Below the pieces are notes generated by a model. That model ran no database searches, was not told the DNA's origin, and saw only the letters and a program-made list of their open reading frames with translations. A stretch of DNA of 40,069 nt. Source: Chloroflexota bacterium. GTDB lineage: Bacteria; Chloroflexota; Anaerolineae; Anaerolineales; Villigracilaceae. Below, in pieces: positions 31,900 through 39,033 of the stretch (positions are counted from its first letter, which is position 1; every line of letters begins with the position of its first letter). Made by a program: the position numbers and the translations under genes. The stretch lies in assembly GCA_016191955.1 (NCBI GenBank), contig JACPVC010000152.1:1-40069 (forward strand). Direction: 5' to 3'.

Positions 31900-32211
31900 A
31901 TGAAAAATTCGCGCCTTTCATCCATCGTTCAACAACTTCTTGCGCAAGAATCGCCGCGCGAATCCATTCAACTTGCCGTGGGCGAGTTGCTCCATAATGA
32001 AGCGCAGTTGCAAACCGAATGGGCTGAACTTACAAAACGAACACCCCTAGCCAAAACAAAATTGAACGTTCGCATCATCCCTGCCGAACAGCAGTGTATG
32101 TGGTGCTTCCTCATCTATCGCCCCCAGCAAAAAGAAACCGCCTGCCCGCAATGCCGAAGCGTGGGAGCAAAAATCCTATCGGGCGAGGAGTTCTATCTTG
32201 AAGAGGATTAA
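31900..32211 (+). CDS. HypA-like zinc-ribbon protein without the nickel-binding N-terminus
   Basis: The 103-aa product has IQLAVGELLHNEAQLQTEWA and RTPLAKTKLNVRIIPAEQQC, matching the GEL and gT-L-x-x-A-x-L-x-(I/V) segments of HypA. A C-x-x-C...C-x-x-C ribbon follows (CMWCFLIY, CPQCRS), ending KILSGEEFYLEED, the HypA C-terminus. HypA delivers nickel to hydrogenase or urease through an N-terminal MHE motif. Here the start is MKNSRLSSIV, so the nickel site is missing. No hydrogenase genes are nearby. It may be a diverged HypA paralogue with a zinc role. No strong RBS is visible, and the rnpB duplicate lies directly upstream. Confidence 0.68.
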   Translation: MKNSRLSSIVQQLLAQESPRESIQLAVGELLHNEAQLQTEWAELTKRTPLAKTKLNVRIIPAEQQCMWCFLIYRPQQKETACPQCRSVGAKILSGEEFYLEED

Positions 32212-33202
32212 GCGGACTCGCCCTGCCTGGTTGTTGATAATTGCATTGGCATGGACGCTTGCCTGCAATGTCCCTTCCGCCTCGACCCCGACCCCAGACC
32301 TGCTTGCCACTCTAGCAGCCATCACTCCGCTCTCATCGGACTCTACTCCCCAACCCAATAGCCCAATATCATCCACCAGCGAACCGACCGGCAAGATCGT
32401 TTATGTCTGCCAGATATTCAAAGTACAGGCGAGCAATCAAATTTGCATCATCAACGCCGACGGCTCCGGTTTTCGACGCTTAACTACCGATGACAACCGC
32501 CAGCATTATTACCCGTCTCTTTCTCCAGATGGGAACAGTGTGGTGCATGCCTCCTTTCGTGAGCCCAACATTTACGAGATCTACGAAATGGACATCGCCA
32601 GCGGAAACGTCAGCCAACTGACCGACCGCCTCGGCAACATCAACGGACCAGAAATCTCCCCGGATGGTTCGACCATCGCCTTCAAACTTTCCACGGCAAA
32701 CTCAAATCAGATTTGGCTGATGAATCGCGATGGGACCAATCCCCATCCGATACCGAATGCCTCCGGCTGGGACCCAACTTGGTCACCGGATGGAGCATAC
32801 ATTTTGTTTGCATCTGACATGCAAGGTGGTGTACAGTTATATAGGATCAAGCCTGACGGGAGTGAACTGCTAAAGATCAGCGACCTGACCGCGATACGGG
32901 GAAGAAGCGATTGGTCACCGAACGGGCAGTTCATCGTCACCTATTCCGGCGAGTCGTGGAAGCGCGATGTCTATGTCATGAATGCAGACGGCTCGAATGC
33001 CCGCATGTTGACTCCGACTGGCGGCAACTCGCAAGGACCGTCCATCTCGCCCGATGGGCAGTGGGTGGCGTTCACATCATATTATGATAACTACGGCGAC
33101 GACCACGGCTGCGAGATTTACATTATGCGAATAGACGGCACGGATGTACGTCGGTTAACAGATAATGACTATTGTGATTACCAACCCCGCTGGGGTCCGT
33201 AA
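32198..33202 (+). CDS. TolB-like PD40 beta-propeller lipoprotein
   Basis: The TTG start at 32198 overlaps the preceding gene by 14 bases and has GAGGAG 7 bases upstream. The 334-aa protein has a lipoprotein signal (RPAWLLIIALAWTLACNVPS, Cys about residue 23), a short Thr/Pro linker and five or six PD40 repeats of the TolB type: GSGFRRLTTDDNRQHYYPSL, GNVSQLTDRLGNINGPEISP, GSELLKISDL with the following RSDWSPNGQFI, and GSNARMLTPTGGNSQGPSIS. It folds as a beta-propeller outside the membrane. There is no Tol operon here, so a general binding or surface role is more likely than Tol function. Confidence 0.88.
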   Translation: MKRIKRTRPAWLLIIALAWTLACNVPSASTPTPDLLATLAAITPLSSDSTPQPNSPISSTSEPTGKIVYVCQIFKVQASNQICIINADGSGFRRLTTDDNRQHYYPSLSPDGNSVVHASFREPNIYEIYEMDIASGNVSQLTDRLGNINGPEISPDGSTIAFKLSTANSNQIWLMNRDGTNPHPIPNASGWDPTWSPDGAYILFASDMQGGVQLYRIKPDGSELLKISDLTAIRGRSDWSPNGQFIVTYSGESWKRDVYVMNADGSNARMLTPTGGNSQGPSISPDGQWVAFTSYYDNYGDDHGCEIYIMRIDGTDVRRLTDNDYCDYQPRWGP

Positions 33203-33209
33203 CCAACCG

Positions 33210-33264
33210 AGTGCGTCGCACTTGATGAGTTGAATTGTCTTGTTTAGGCGGGTGCGACGCACCC
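33210..33264. repeat. Paired GTGCGWCGCAC palindromes
   Basis: AGTGCGTCGCACT (33210-33222) and GGGTGCGACGCACCC (33250-33264) are each palindromic and complementary to each other, so the 27 bases between can form a loop. The second lies just before the SDR ribosome binding site; it may end the lipoprotein transcript or be a dispersed repeat pair. Confidence 0.6.
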
Positions 33265-33287
33265 TCTTTGTGAAAAAGGAGAAAACA

Positions 33288-34112
33288 ATGGACATTAAAG
33301 GTAAAGTCGTGATCGTGACTGGCGCTTCATCGGGGATCGGAGAAGCCACTGCCCGTGAGTTTGGGCGTGAAGGCGCAAAGGTGGTGCTCGCCGCTCGACG
33401 TGTGGATAAATTGCAAACGCTCGCGCAAGAGATCGATGCCATGAGCACCAGCGCCCAAGCCTATGTGGTACAAGCCGACCTCTCCAAACTTGAAGATATT
33501 CAAAAGCTTGTCTCACAAACTCTTGAGATTTTCGGGCGCATCGATGTGTTGGTGAATAACGCCGGCTTTGGTCGATTAGATTGGCTGGAGAATCTCGACC
33601 CTGTCAAAGATATTCAAGCGCAGATCGATGTCAACGTGATGGGAGTCATTCAAACCACGCGCCAGGTCTTGCCAGTGATGATCCGGCAAAGAAGCGGAAG
33701 CGTCATCAATATGTGTTCGATGGCGGGCTTGGTTGCAACACCGACCTACACGATCTATGCGGCTTCCAAACACGCCGTGCATGGATTCTCCGAAGCCTTA
33801 CGGCGCGAAGTCAAACCATGGGGGATCGATGTGTCGCTTGTGTATCCGGGTGGGGTGGTGACTGAGTTCACTCAGCATGCGGGTATTAAAAGAAAGACCA
33901 ATGCCTCCACGCCGAAATTCATGCTGTTGACGGCTGAACAAGTTGGTAAAGCTGTGGTAAAACTGGTGCGCCATCCGCGCCGGATGTGGGTTATTCCCTG
34001 GCTTTGGAGCGTCACTGTCTTTATGAATCGTTTCCTGCCCGGGTTGGTAGACCGAACCACCATCAATAATTTCACGATCCCCGAACGGGCGGATGAGTTG
34101 AATAGGAAGTAA
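33288..34112 (+). CDS. Short-chain dehydrogenase/reductase (SDR)
   Basis: AAGGAG (33276-33281) fixes ATG 33288. The 274-aa classical SDR has the cofactor loop GKVVIVTGASSGIGEA (TGxxxGIG), ARRVDKL after strand 2 (an Arg pair that favours NADP(H)), DVLVNNAGFG (NNAG), the catalytic Ser in INMCSMAGLV, the YxxxK motif YAASKHAVHG and YPGGVVTEF. Its substrate cannot be read. The C-terminal part (RRMWVIPWLWSVTVFMNRFL) is hydrophobic, as in lipid-acting SDRs. It stands alone between repeat elements. Confidence 0.93.
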   Translation: MDIKGKVVIVTGASSGIGEATAREFGREGAKVVLAARRVDKLQTLAQEIDAMSTSAQAYVVQADLSKLEDIQKLVSQTLEIFGRIDVLVNNAGFGRLDWLENLDPVKDIQAQIDVNVMGVIQTTRQVLPVMIRQRSGSVINMCSMAGLVATPTYTIYAASKHAVHGFSEALRREVKPWGIDVSLVYPGGVVTEFTQHAGIKRKTNASTPKFMLLTAEQVGKAVVKLVRHPRRMWVIPWLWSVTVFMNRFLPGLVDRTTINNFTIPERADELNRK

Positions 34113-34117
34113 ATTCC

Positions 34118-34237
34118 GTCATTGCGAGGAGGGCGACAGCCCGACGAAGCAATCTCCAAGCATATTCATGAGATTGCTTCGGGCGAAAAAGCACACCGCA
34201 CTGGCGTACGGCGCAAGTGTCGCCCTCGCAATGACAG
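34118..34237. repeat. MITE-like nested palindrome (GTCATTGCGAGG type)
   Basis: The outer arms GTCATTGCGAGGagggCGACA (from 34119) and TGTCGCCCTCGCAATGAC (34218-34235) pair with one short bulge. Inside, CGAAGCAATCTC pairs with GAGATTGCTTCG. This matches a class of roughly 120-bp non-autonomous repeats known from many bacterial genomes. It lies between the SDR and the rhodanese genes and codes for nothing convincing. Confidence 0.8.
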
Positions 34238-34269
34238 AATAATATTTATGCCACGGAGGGCAGTGTTGT

Positions 34270-34611
34270 ATGGGATTTCTATCCAGTCTTTTTGGTCCGT
34301 CGGTGCCGAGCATTAGCGCGACGGAGTTGAGCGAAAAACTAAAGTTCGGAAAACATCCACTCGTGGTGGATGTGCGCCAGCCGGAGGAATTTCACACTGG
34401 TCACATCAGCGGCGCAAAGTTGATTCCGCTCAATGAATTGCATAGTAAGATGAAGGACTTGCCGAAAGGGCGTGAGATCGTCTGCGTTTGTGCGAGCGGC
34501 AATCGCAGCACGAGCGCATCGAAGATGCTGGCGAAAGAAGGCTTCAACGTGCTCAATGTGCAAGGCGGAATGCTCGCCTGGCGGCGCGCAAAACTGCCAG
34601 TGCAGAAATAA
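34270..34611 (+). CDS. Single-domain rhodanese-like sulfurtransferase
   Basis: The 113-aa protein carries one rhodanese domain: PLVVDVRQPEEFHTGHISGA (strand plus the DVR..EEF..GHI signature), AKLIPLNEL, the active-site Cys loop VCVCASGNRSTSAS (Cys in the CASGNRS loop) and LNVQGGMLAWRRAKLPV. Such proteins move sulfane sulfur as a persulfide. GGAGG at 34256-34260 is about 9 bases before ATG 34270. The first 15 residues (MGFLSSLFGPSVPSI) are a hydrophobic tail, not a clear signal peptide. A bidirectional terminator follows. Confidence 0.93.
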   Translation: MGFLSSLFGPSVPSISATELSEKLKFGKHPLVVDVRQPEEFHTGHISGAKLIPLNELHSKMKDLPKGREIVCVCASGNRSTSASKMLAKEGFNVLNVQGGMLAWRRAKLPVQK

Positions 34612-34651
34612 CTAAACGAAGAGACAGCCAAGTGGCTGTCTCTTCGTTTAG
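34612..34651. terminator. Bidirectional terminator between rhodanese gene and recJ
   Basis: An 18-bp perfect stem (CTAAACGAAGAGACAGCC with its complement) with an AAGT loop. It overlaps the recJ stop codon. Confidence 0.9.
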
Positions 34652-36381
34652 CGTCCGTTTGTTGCTTTCAAATCTTTCAAATTCAACTGGTAGGTCACAC
34701 GCCCGTTGTATTCGTTTGGCTCGTAGGTGAACAACACATCCACGCGCGCGGGCATCGATTTATGCCAGTCGCCGAGCCTGAACCCGATGGCGTCGTGGAC
34801 GATGCCTTTTTCGTCTTCAAGCGATATCTTCAAGTGCTTGCCGTCTGACCCCACAATGCGAGAGTTCTTAACTTTGACATTGCGTGCCACAAACGATGCT
34901 TCGCGATTTCCATACCCGGTCGGTTCGAGATACTTCAAGCCTTTCTCGTACACTTCGGGGCGCATCTCGGAGAGGGACACTTCCGCATCTGCCGTAACGG
35001 TGGGCTTGAGTTCTGTTCCCGATAGTTTTTCCTCGGCGATGGCTTTTAAGCGTGCGACGAGCGCATCAACGTTCTCATTCTTAACCGTAAACCCCGCCGC
35101 TGCGGCATGACCGCCGTGGCGGACGAGCAAGTCTGCACATTGGTCGAGCGCATCGGTGATGTGGAATTCAGGAATGGAGCGACACGAACCGCGTGTTTCA
35201 TCTTCGCCTTTGGAGGCGACAATGGCAGGGCGGTAATATTTTTCAGTGAGGCGTGAGGCGGCGAGCCCCACCACGCCGGAGTTGAAGTCTTCATGGGCGG
35301 CAAAGAAGAGATATGCATTCGGGTCTTCGCTGATGACCATTTCTTCGGCGCGGGCTTGCATATCGCGCGTAATACGTTGACGTTCGCGGTTCTGCATATC
35401 CAATTGCTGGGCGAGTTCGCCAGCCTTGAAGACATCGTTCGTAGTCAACAACTCGAAAGCTGCCAGGGCTTCTTTTAATCGTCCTGCCGCGTTCAAGCGC
35501 GGACCGAGCATAAAGCCGATGTGCCCAGCATTGACCTTGGGCATGGCGACGTCAGATACTGCCGCCAGTGAGAACAATCCCTGGCGTGTGGTTTGATGCA
35601 TTTGGCGCAGTCCCTTTTTGACGAGGACCCGATTTTCGCCGACAAGCGGAGCAAGGTCAGCGACAGTTCCGAGGGCGACTAAATCAAGTAGCGAGTTAAG
35701 AGTTGCGAGTGACGAGTCATATTTCTCGTTACTCGTTTCTTGTCTCTCATTACTTGAAAGAGCTTCGGCGATCTTGTAAGCAATCCCTACGCCAGCCAAG
35801 TCTTTATCGGGGTAGAGGTCGCCGTGGCGTTTGGGGTTGATAACGGCGAGGGCGGAGGGGAGGTTTTCATCGTCGGGGTGGTGGTGGTCGCTGATAATGA
35901 GGTCCAAGCCCACGCTCCGCGCATGAAGCGCTTCGGCGGGCGAGCGGATGCCGCAATCTACGGTGATGACCAGTTTGACTCCATCCGCTTTCAATTCATC
36001 CAGCGCGTTGTTGTTGAGACCGTACCCTTCGTCGAAGCGGTTGGGGATGTAGCCGCGCACATCCGCGCCGAGTCTTTTCAATGTTTCAACGAGCAGGGCG
36101 GTGGCAGTGACTCCGTCCACATCGTAGTCGCCGTAAATGGCGATGGGTTCATGGTTCGAAATCGCGTAACGGATACGGTCGATTGCTGCGCGCATATCCG
36201 TCATTTGGAAGGGGTCGGTGTTGATGTTCGGTTCGCCGCGCAGGTAGGCGCGCGCGCTGGGGTCGTCGGCGAAACCGCGATTGAAGAGCACCTGCCGCAA
36301 CAGCGGAGGAAAGGCTGATAAGGCTGAATCAGCTTCGGGCGAGATGCGAGGCGAGATGTTCCAATGTTTGTCTTGTGCCAT
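34648..36381 (-). CDS. recJ: Single-stranded-DNA-specific exonuclease RecJ
   Basis: RecJ is the 5'-3' ssDNA exonuclease of recombination and mismatch repair. The 577-aa protein has the DHH-family metal motifs: YGDYDVDGVTATALLVETLK (motif I), VDCGIRSPAEA (motif II), LIISDHHHPD (DHH), LVALGTVADLAPLVGENRVL (motif IV) and GPRLNAAGRL. The DHHA1 domain contains RSIPEFHITDALDQC and RHGGHAAAAGF. An OB-fold end follows (KNSRIVGSDGKHLKISLEDE). Between KIAEAL and LLDLVALGTVAD there is a repeat-derived insert, SSNERQETSNEKYDSSLATL, in frame. It is at a variable linker between motifs, so function is probably kept. Confidence 0.97.
   Translation of the reverse strand: MAQDKHWNISPRISPEADSALSAFPPLLRQVLFNRGFADDPSARAYLRGEPNINTDPFQMTDMRAAIDRIRYAISNHEPIAIYGDYDVDGVTATALLVETLKRLGADVRGYIPNRFDEGYGLNNNALDELKADGVKLVITVDCGIRSPAEALHARSVGLDLIISDHHHPDDENLPSALAVINPKRHGDLYPDKDLAGVGIAYKIAEALSSNERQETSNEKYDSSLATLNSLLDLVALGTVADLAPLVGENRVLVKKGLRQMHQTTRQGLFSLAAVSDVAMPKVNAGHIGFMLGPRLNAAGRLKEALAAFELLTTNDVFKAGELAQQLDMQNRERQRITRDMQARAEEMVISEDPNAYLFFAAHEDFNSGVVGLAASRLTEKYYRPAIVASKGEDETRGSCRSIPEFHITDALDQCADLLVRHGGHAAAAGFTVKNENVDALVARLKAIAEEKLSGTELKPTVTADAEVSLSEMRPEVYEKGLKYLEPTGYGNREASFVARNVKVKNSRIVGSDGKHLKISLEDEKGIVHDAIGFRLGDWHKSMPARVDVLFTYEPNEYNGRVTYQLNLKDLKATNGR
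35699..35754 (-). repeat. In-frame palindromic repeat inside recJ
   Basis: On minus it reads AGTAATGAGAGACAAGAAAC and on. CGAGTAACGAG (35735-35725) and CTCGTCACTCG (35716-35706) form an 11-bp hairpin with one mismatch around AAATATGA. It matches the wecB insert in order and motif. Confidence 0.7.
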
Positions 36382-36432
36382 AGTAAAGTGTGCGGAGTAT
36401 AAACGAGTCCGGAGTCAACAGGAAGGGTGATG

Positions 36433-36449
36433 TATAATTTAAACAGGAG
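36433..36449 (+). promoter_or_regulatory. -10 box and Shine-Dalgarno of the 36455 gene
   Basis: TATAAT at 36433-36438 and AGGAG at 36445-36449, 5 bases before ATG 36455. The gap is divergent from recJ. Confidence 0.6.
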
Positions 36450-36454
36450 TTGTT

Positions 36455-36967
36455 ATGAGAACATTGCTGCCCGATGAGAAAGCATCCACTGTCTTCGTCT
36501 ATACCGAATCGATGTTGATTCGCGGCGACTTGATCCTGCGGGAAAATATGCGCGTGAGCATCTGGCTACGTACGCAAGGGGTGCCGAATTTCCTCCATCT
36601 TAATAATGTTCAAATGATCCAACTCGCAGGCTCGCCGCCCAAGAACTTCACAAAGAATGAAGCATTCATCCCAACGCCGGAGATCATCGGTTTTCATCTT
36701 GCGCCGCCTGCGCATGACCCGCTGGATTATGATGCCTCGGAATCGAATCGCAAGATGGAACCTGTGCATCTACTGGCAGGTTCCTTTGAGTTGACGGCGA
36801 AGCTGCGCGTTTCAACTTCGGCTGATTTCGCTGCCAGCTTGGATGTGATGAATGCCAGTTGGATGTCTTTGTACGAGGCGGAGATCACCAACCCGCATCT
36901 GCCGCAATTGAAGGTGACCGTGCCGATGCTGTTGGTGCGCCCGAACAAGGTGACGATCAGCCTATAA
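36455..36967 (+). CDS. Conserved-looking soluble protein of unknown function (170 aa)
   Basis: I do not recognise a named domain with confidence. The protein is all-beta in appearance: VFVYTESMLIRGDLILRENM, RVSIWLRTQGVPNFLHLNNV, a middle part rich in Pro (FIPTPEIIGFHLAPPAHDPL) and a last section LKVTVPMLLVRPNKVTISL. There is no signal peptide or membrane helix, so it should be cytoplasmic. Two related strand sets (residues 15-45 and 105-168) suggest a repeated small beta fold. It has its own promoter and good RBS and is followed directly by a terminator. The codon use matches housekeeping neighbours. Confidence 0.75.
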   Translation: MRTLLPDEKASTVFVYTESMLIRGDLILRENMRVSIWLRTQGVPNFLHLNNVQMIQLAGSPPKNFTKNEAFIPTPEIIGFHLAPPAHDPLDYDASESNRKMEPVHLLAGSFELTAKLRVSTSADFAASLDVMNASWMSLYEAEITNPHLPQLKVTVPMLLVRPNKVTISL

Positions 36968-36974
36968 TGGATTT

Positions 36975-36999
36975 GGCGGCACGCGCCGCCTTTTTCTTT
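36975..36999 (+). terminator. Rho-independent terminator
   Basis: GGCGGC-ACGC-GCCGCC followed by TTTTTCTTTT, 7 bases past the preceding stop codon. Confidence 0.9.
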
Positions 37000-37004
37000 T
37001 GCCC

Positions 37005-37421
37005 ATGGAAGAAATGTCTTTAACTACACCCGCTTTGTTGTTCCCAACGGTGTCGCTGTTGATGCTGGCGTATACCAATCGGTTTCTGACACTTGCCACC
37101 ATCATCCGCAACCTGAACGACCGTTACCATGAAAGCCGGGATGATAATCTTCTGGCTCAGATCGACAACCTGCGTTATCGCGTCTATCTGATTCGGAATA
37201 TGCAGATCGTTGGGGTGCTGAGCCTGTTGATGTGTGTGGTGAGCATGTTCGCGTTGTTCGCCGGATGGTTGGACGGCGGCGTGTGGAGTTTTGGGATTGC
37301 GCTGATCTTGATGATCGTCTCGCTGGGAATTTCTCTGCGCGAGTTACAGATCTCAGTGGGGGCGCTGGATCTGTTGTTGACGAACTTGGAAGAGCACGAG
37401 GATAAGAAATTCGGACTCTAA
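37005..37421 (+). CDS. DUF2721 membrane protein
   Basis: The 138-aa protein matches the DUF2721 pattern: LTTPALLFPTVSLLMLAYTN, then RFLTLATIIRNLNDRYHES, followed by a Arg/Gln-rich stretch (IDNLRYRVYLIRNMQIVGVL) and two membrane helices (VLSLLMCVVSMFALFAGWLD and SFGIALILMIVSLGISLREL). It has three helices in all, with basic loops. ATG 37005 or ATG 37014 (with GGAAG close by) may be used. Function unknown; the family is widespread in bacteria. A terminator lies just upstream, so it has its own transcript or reads through. Confidence 0.82.
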   Translation: MEEMSLTTPALLFPTVSLLMLAYTNRFLTLATIIRNLNDRYHESRDDNLLAQIDNLRYRVYLIRNMQIVGVLSLLMCVVSMFALFAGWLDGGVWSFGIALILMIVSLGISLRELQISVGALDLLLTNLEEHEDKKFGL

Positions 37422-37448
37422 AATCTTAGAGCTACAAGGAGATGTCTA

Positions 37449-37844
37449 ATGCAGAAAACTTTATCTTTAGTATTGTTCGCCCTGATTATTGTGGGGTGCA
37501 GCCCTAGTTCTCCGATTCAAGTGAATACGCCCGTTCCAGAAGATACGGTCCCTAATTCTGAAGTTACCGTGCCAGGAGTGACGATTCGCATCAACGCGCC
37601 AGGACCGAATCCAGAGGAGGATACGCCGAACGAGTTGGGCAATGTGGCTGGCATTTTGATGGGTATTTGGCACGGATTTATCGCGCCGGTCACGTTGGCG
37701 ATCTCGTTCTTCAACCCGCAGGTGCAGATGTACGAAGTCCATAACGACGGTAATATGTACAATTTGGGTTTTATGTTGGGGTTGATCCTATTCTGTGTCG
37801 CCGTCTTCCTAATCAGCCGCCGCCGTCGCGCGAGGAGTAAATAA
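37449..37844 (+). CDS. Small lipoprotein with C-terminal membrane helix
   Basis: AAGGAG (37437-37442) precedes ATG 37449. The 131-aa protein has a lipoprotein signal (TLSLVLFALIIVGCSPSS, Cys 17), an acidic Pro-rich linker, a hydrophobic stretch (NVAGILMGIWHGFIAPVTLA), then a polar loop (NPQVQMYEVHNDGNMYNLGF) and a C-terminal helix (MLGLILFCVAVFLISRRRR) with a basic tail. The region around GIWHGFIAP..L..SFF and the E-V-H-N-x-G-x-x-Y-N-x-G-F stretch resembles small uncharacterised membrane proteins. A lipid anchor plus membrane helices is unusual. It is 27 bases downstream of the DUF2721 gene, so probably co-transcribed. Confidence 0.75.
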   Translation: MQKTLSLVLFALIIVGCSPSSPIQVNTPVPEDTVPNSEVTVPGVTIRINAPGPNPEEDTPNELGNVAGILMGIWHGFIAPVTLAISFFNPQVQMYEVHNDGNMYNLGFMLGLILFCVAVFLISRRRRARSK

Positions 37845-37920
37845 GCGAATCGTTACGCAGTCTCACGCAGTCCCTCACGGGATGCGACGGTGGAGTTTGT
37901 GGCGGTTTGAGATAAACTTG

Positions 37921-37963
37921 TATAATGTCGATTATCGAAAACAAAAACTAAAGTAATAGGAGG
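37921..37963 (+). promoter_or_regulatory. -10 box and Shine-Dalgarno of the FxLYD lipoprotein gene
   Basis: TATAAT at 37921-37926 and AGGAGG at 37958-37963, 5 bases before ATG 37969, with an A-rich leader of about 35 bases. Confidence 0.6.
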
Positions 37964-37968
37964 ATGAA

Positions 37969-38697
37969 ATGAAAAAAACAATCTCACTTCCACTAATTGC
38001 TTTTGCAGTCACTGCATTAGCTGGTCTTGCATGTAGTGCGCTCACCCCTAGGGTAACTACAGAAGTAATTTCGACAACTGCGCCTGTATTAAGCGCATCC
38101 CCTACTCCAAAATCTCAAATAAACCTAGAGGCAGGAAACTATACAAATTACAGAGATTCAATTGATTCCTTGTGGTTTGTTGGTGAAGTATTGAACACCG
38201 GAGAAGCCTCTGCTCAAAATGTACAGGTTGTAATATCCCTTATTGATGACAATGGTAGTGTGATTGGTACTGGGTCAGAAACATTGTTATATGTAGGGGC
38301 AAATGGGAAGTTCCCATACAAAATATTAATATTCAATGCTCCTAGTGAATGGTCGGAAGTAAAAATACAAATTCAAGGAGAATCTTATTCAGAAAACGCC
38401 TTGTTTGCTCCATATATAAAATTGCAAATTGATAATGTTTCAGGGAAACCAGGTGATTTTGGAGGATATAACCTAACTGGTGTCGTAAAAAATACAGGTG
38501 ATAAAACGGCATCACTCGTTTATATTTCCGCTATAGCGTACGACGAACAAGGTCAAGTAATTGATGCTGGATGGACATTTGCGACATTAGATCAGATTGC
38601 GCCCGGCAGCGATTCACCTTTTACCCTTGATTTTAGTAATCTCAAAAACGCTCCGGCATCTTATGAGATATTCTCAGTGTCCTCACTTTCTGAATAA
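37969..38697 (+). CDS. FxLYD-type extracellular lipoprotein, AT-rich
   Basis: The 242-aa protein has a lipoprotein signal (LIAFAVTALAGLACSALTPR, Cys 22) and two FxLYD-like beta-sandwich domains: WFVGEVLNTGEASAQNVQVV and NLTGVVKNTGDKTASLVYIS. Each has the (x)GxVxNxG strand that opens the FxLYD fold; the second ends in APGSDSPFTLDFSNL. These domains are common in surface proteins of Chloroflexota and Firmicutes and have no known enzymatic role. Codon use is clearly more AT-rich than the genes on either side, which suggests recent acquisition or relaxed selection. It has its own promoter and perfect RBS. Confidence 0.85.
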   Translation: MKKTISLPLIAFAVTALAGLACSALTPRVTTEVISTTAPVLSASPTPKSQINLEAGNYTNYRDSIDSLWFVGEVLNTGEASAQNVQVVISLIDDNGSVIGTGSETLLYVGANGKFPYKILIFNAPSEWSEVKIQIQGESYSENALFAPYIKLQIDNVSGKPGDFGGYNLTGVVKNTGDKTASLVYISAIAYDEQGQVIDAGWTFATLDQIAPGSDSPFTLDFSNLKNAPASYEIFSVSSLSE

Positions 38698-38787
38698 ATA
38701 CATCGTAAACGAAGTTCTTTGAAGTTTTCGCCTTGTGAAATTATGCAATTACTTTCTTTACGGTGTAATAAAGATCATTAGTTATTT

Positions 38788-38893
38788 ACTCACCTTACGC
38801 AGTGTCGTTCTGAGCGGAGCGAAGAACCTCTACGATTGTCTCAGAGACCCTTCGCTACCGCTCAGGGTGACACGTTGGGTGCGTAAGGTGAGT
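38788..38893. repeat. MITE-like element with 14-bp inverted ends
   Basis: ACTCACCTTACGCA (38788-38801) and TGCGTAAGGTGAGT (38880-38893) are perfect inverted ends. Inside, a CTGAGCGG..CGAAG arm at 38810-38825 pairs imperfectly with CTTCGCT..CGCTCAGG near 38850-38865, the common 'TTCTGAGCGGAGCGAAGAA' type palindrome. The 330 bases between 38698 and 39031 hold nothing else but this element and a terminator. Confidence 0.72.
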
Positions 38894-38994
38894 TATTTAA
38901 GCAGAATAATAATGTGTAGTCCAATAGGAACAAAGCCTAAAATCACTTGGCTGTGAGTCTGAGTTCTATTGGGCAACCTTAATAAAGTGAACAA

Positions 38995-39033
38995 AAGAAA
39001 AATCCTCAGAGGAAGGTTCTGAGGATTTTTCTT
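38995..39033. terminator. Terminator of the aminotransferase-like gene (also plus strand)
   Basis: AAGAAAAATCCTCAGA and TCTGAGGATTTTTCTT form a 16-bp stem around GGAAGGT, overlapping the minus-strand stop at 39032. Confidence 0.85.

Noticed and set aside
34122-34316. 64-aa ORF upstream of the rhodanese
   Set aside because: It is the translation of the MITE-like palindrome.
38735-38956. 73-aa ORF between the FxLYD lipoprotein and the aminotransferase gene
   Set aside because: Its middle is the inverted repeat at 38788-38893; the apparent membrane start has no RBS.
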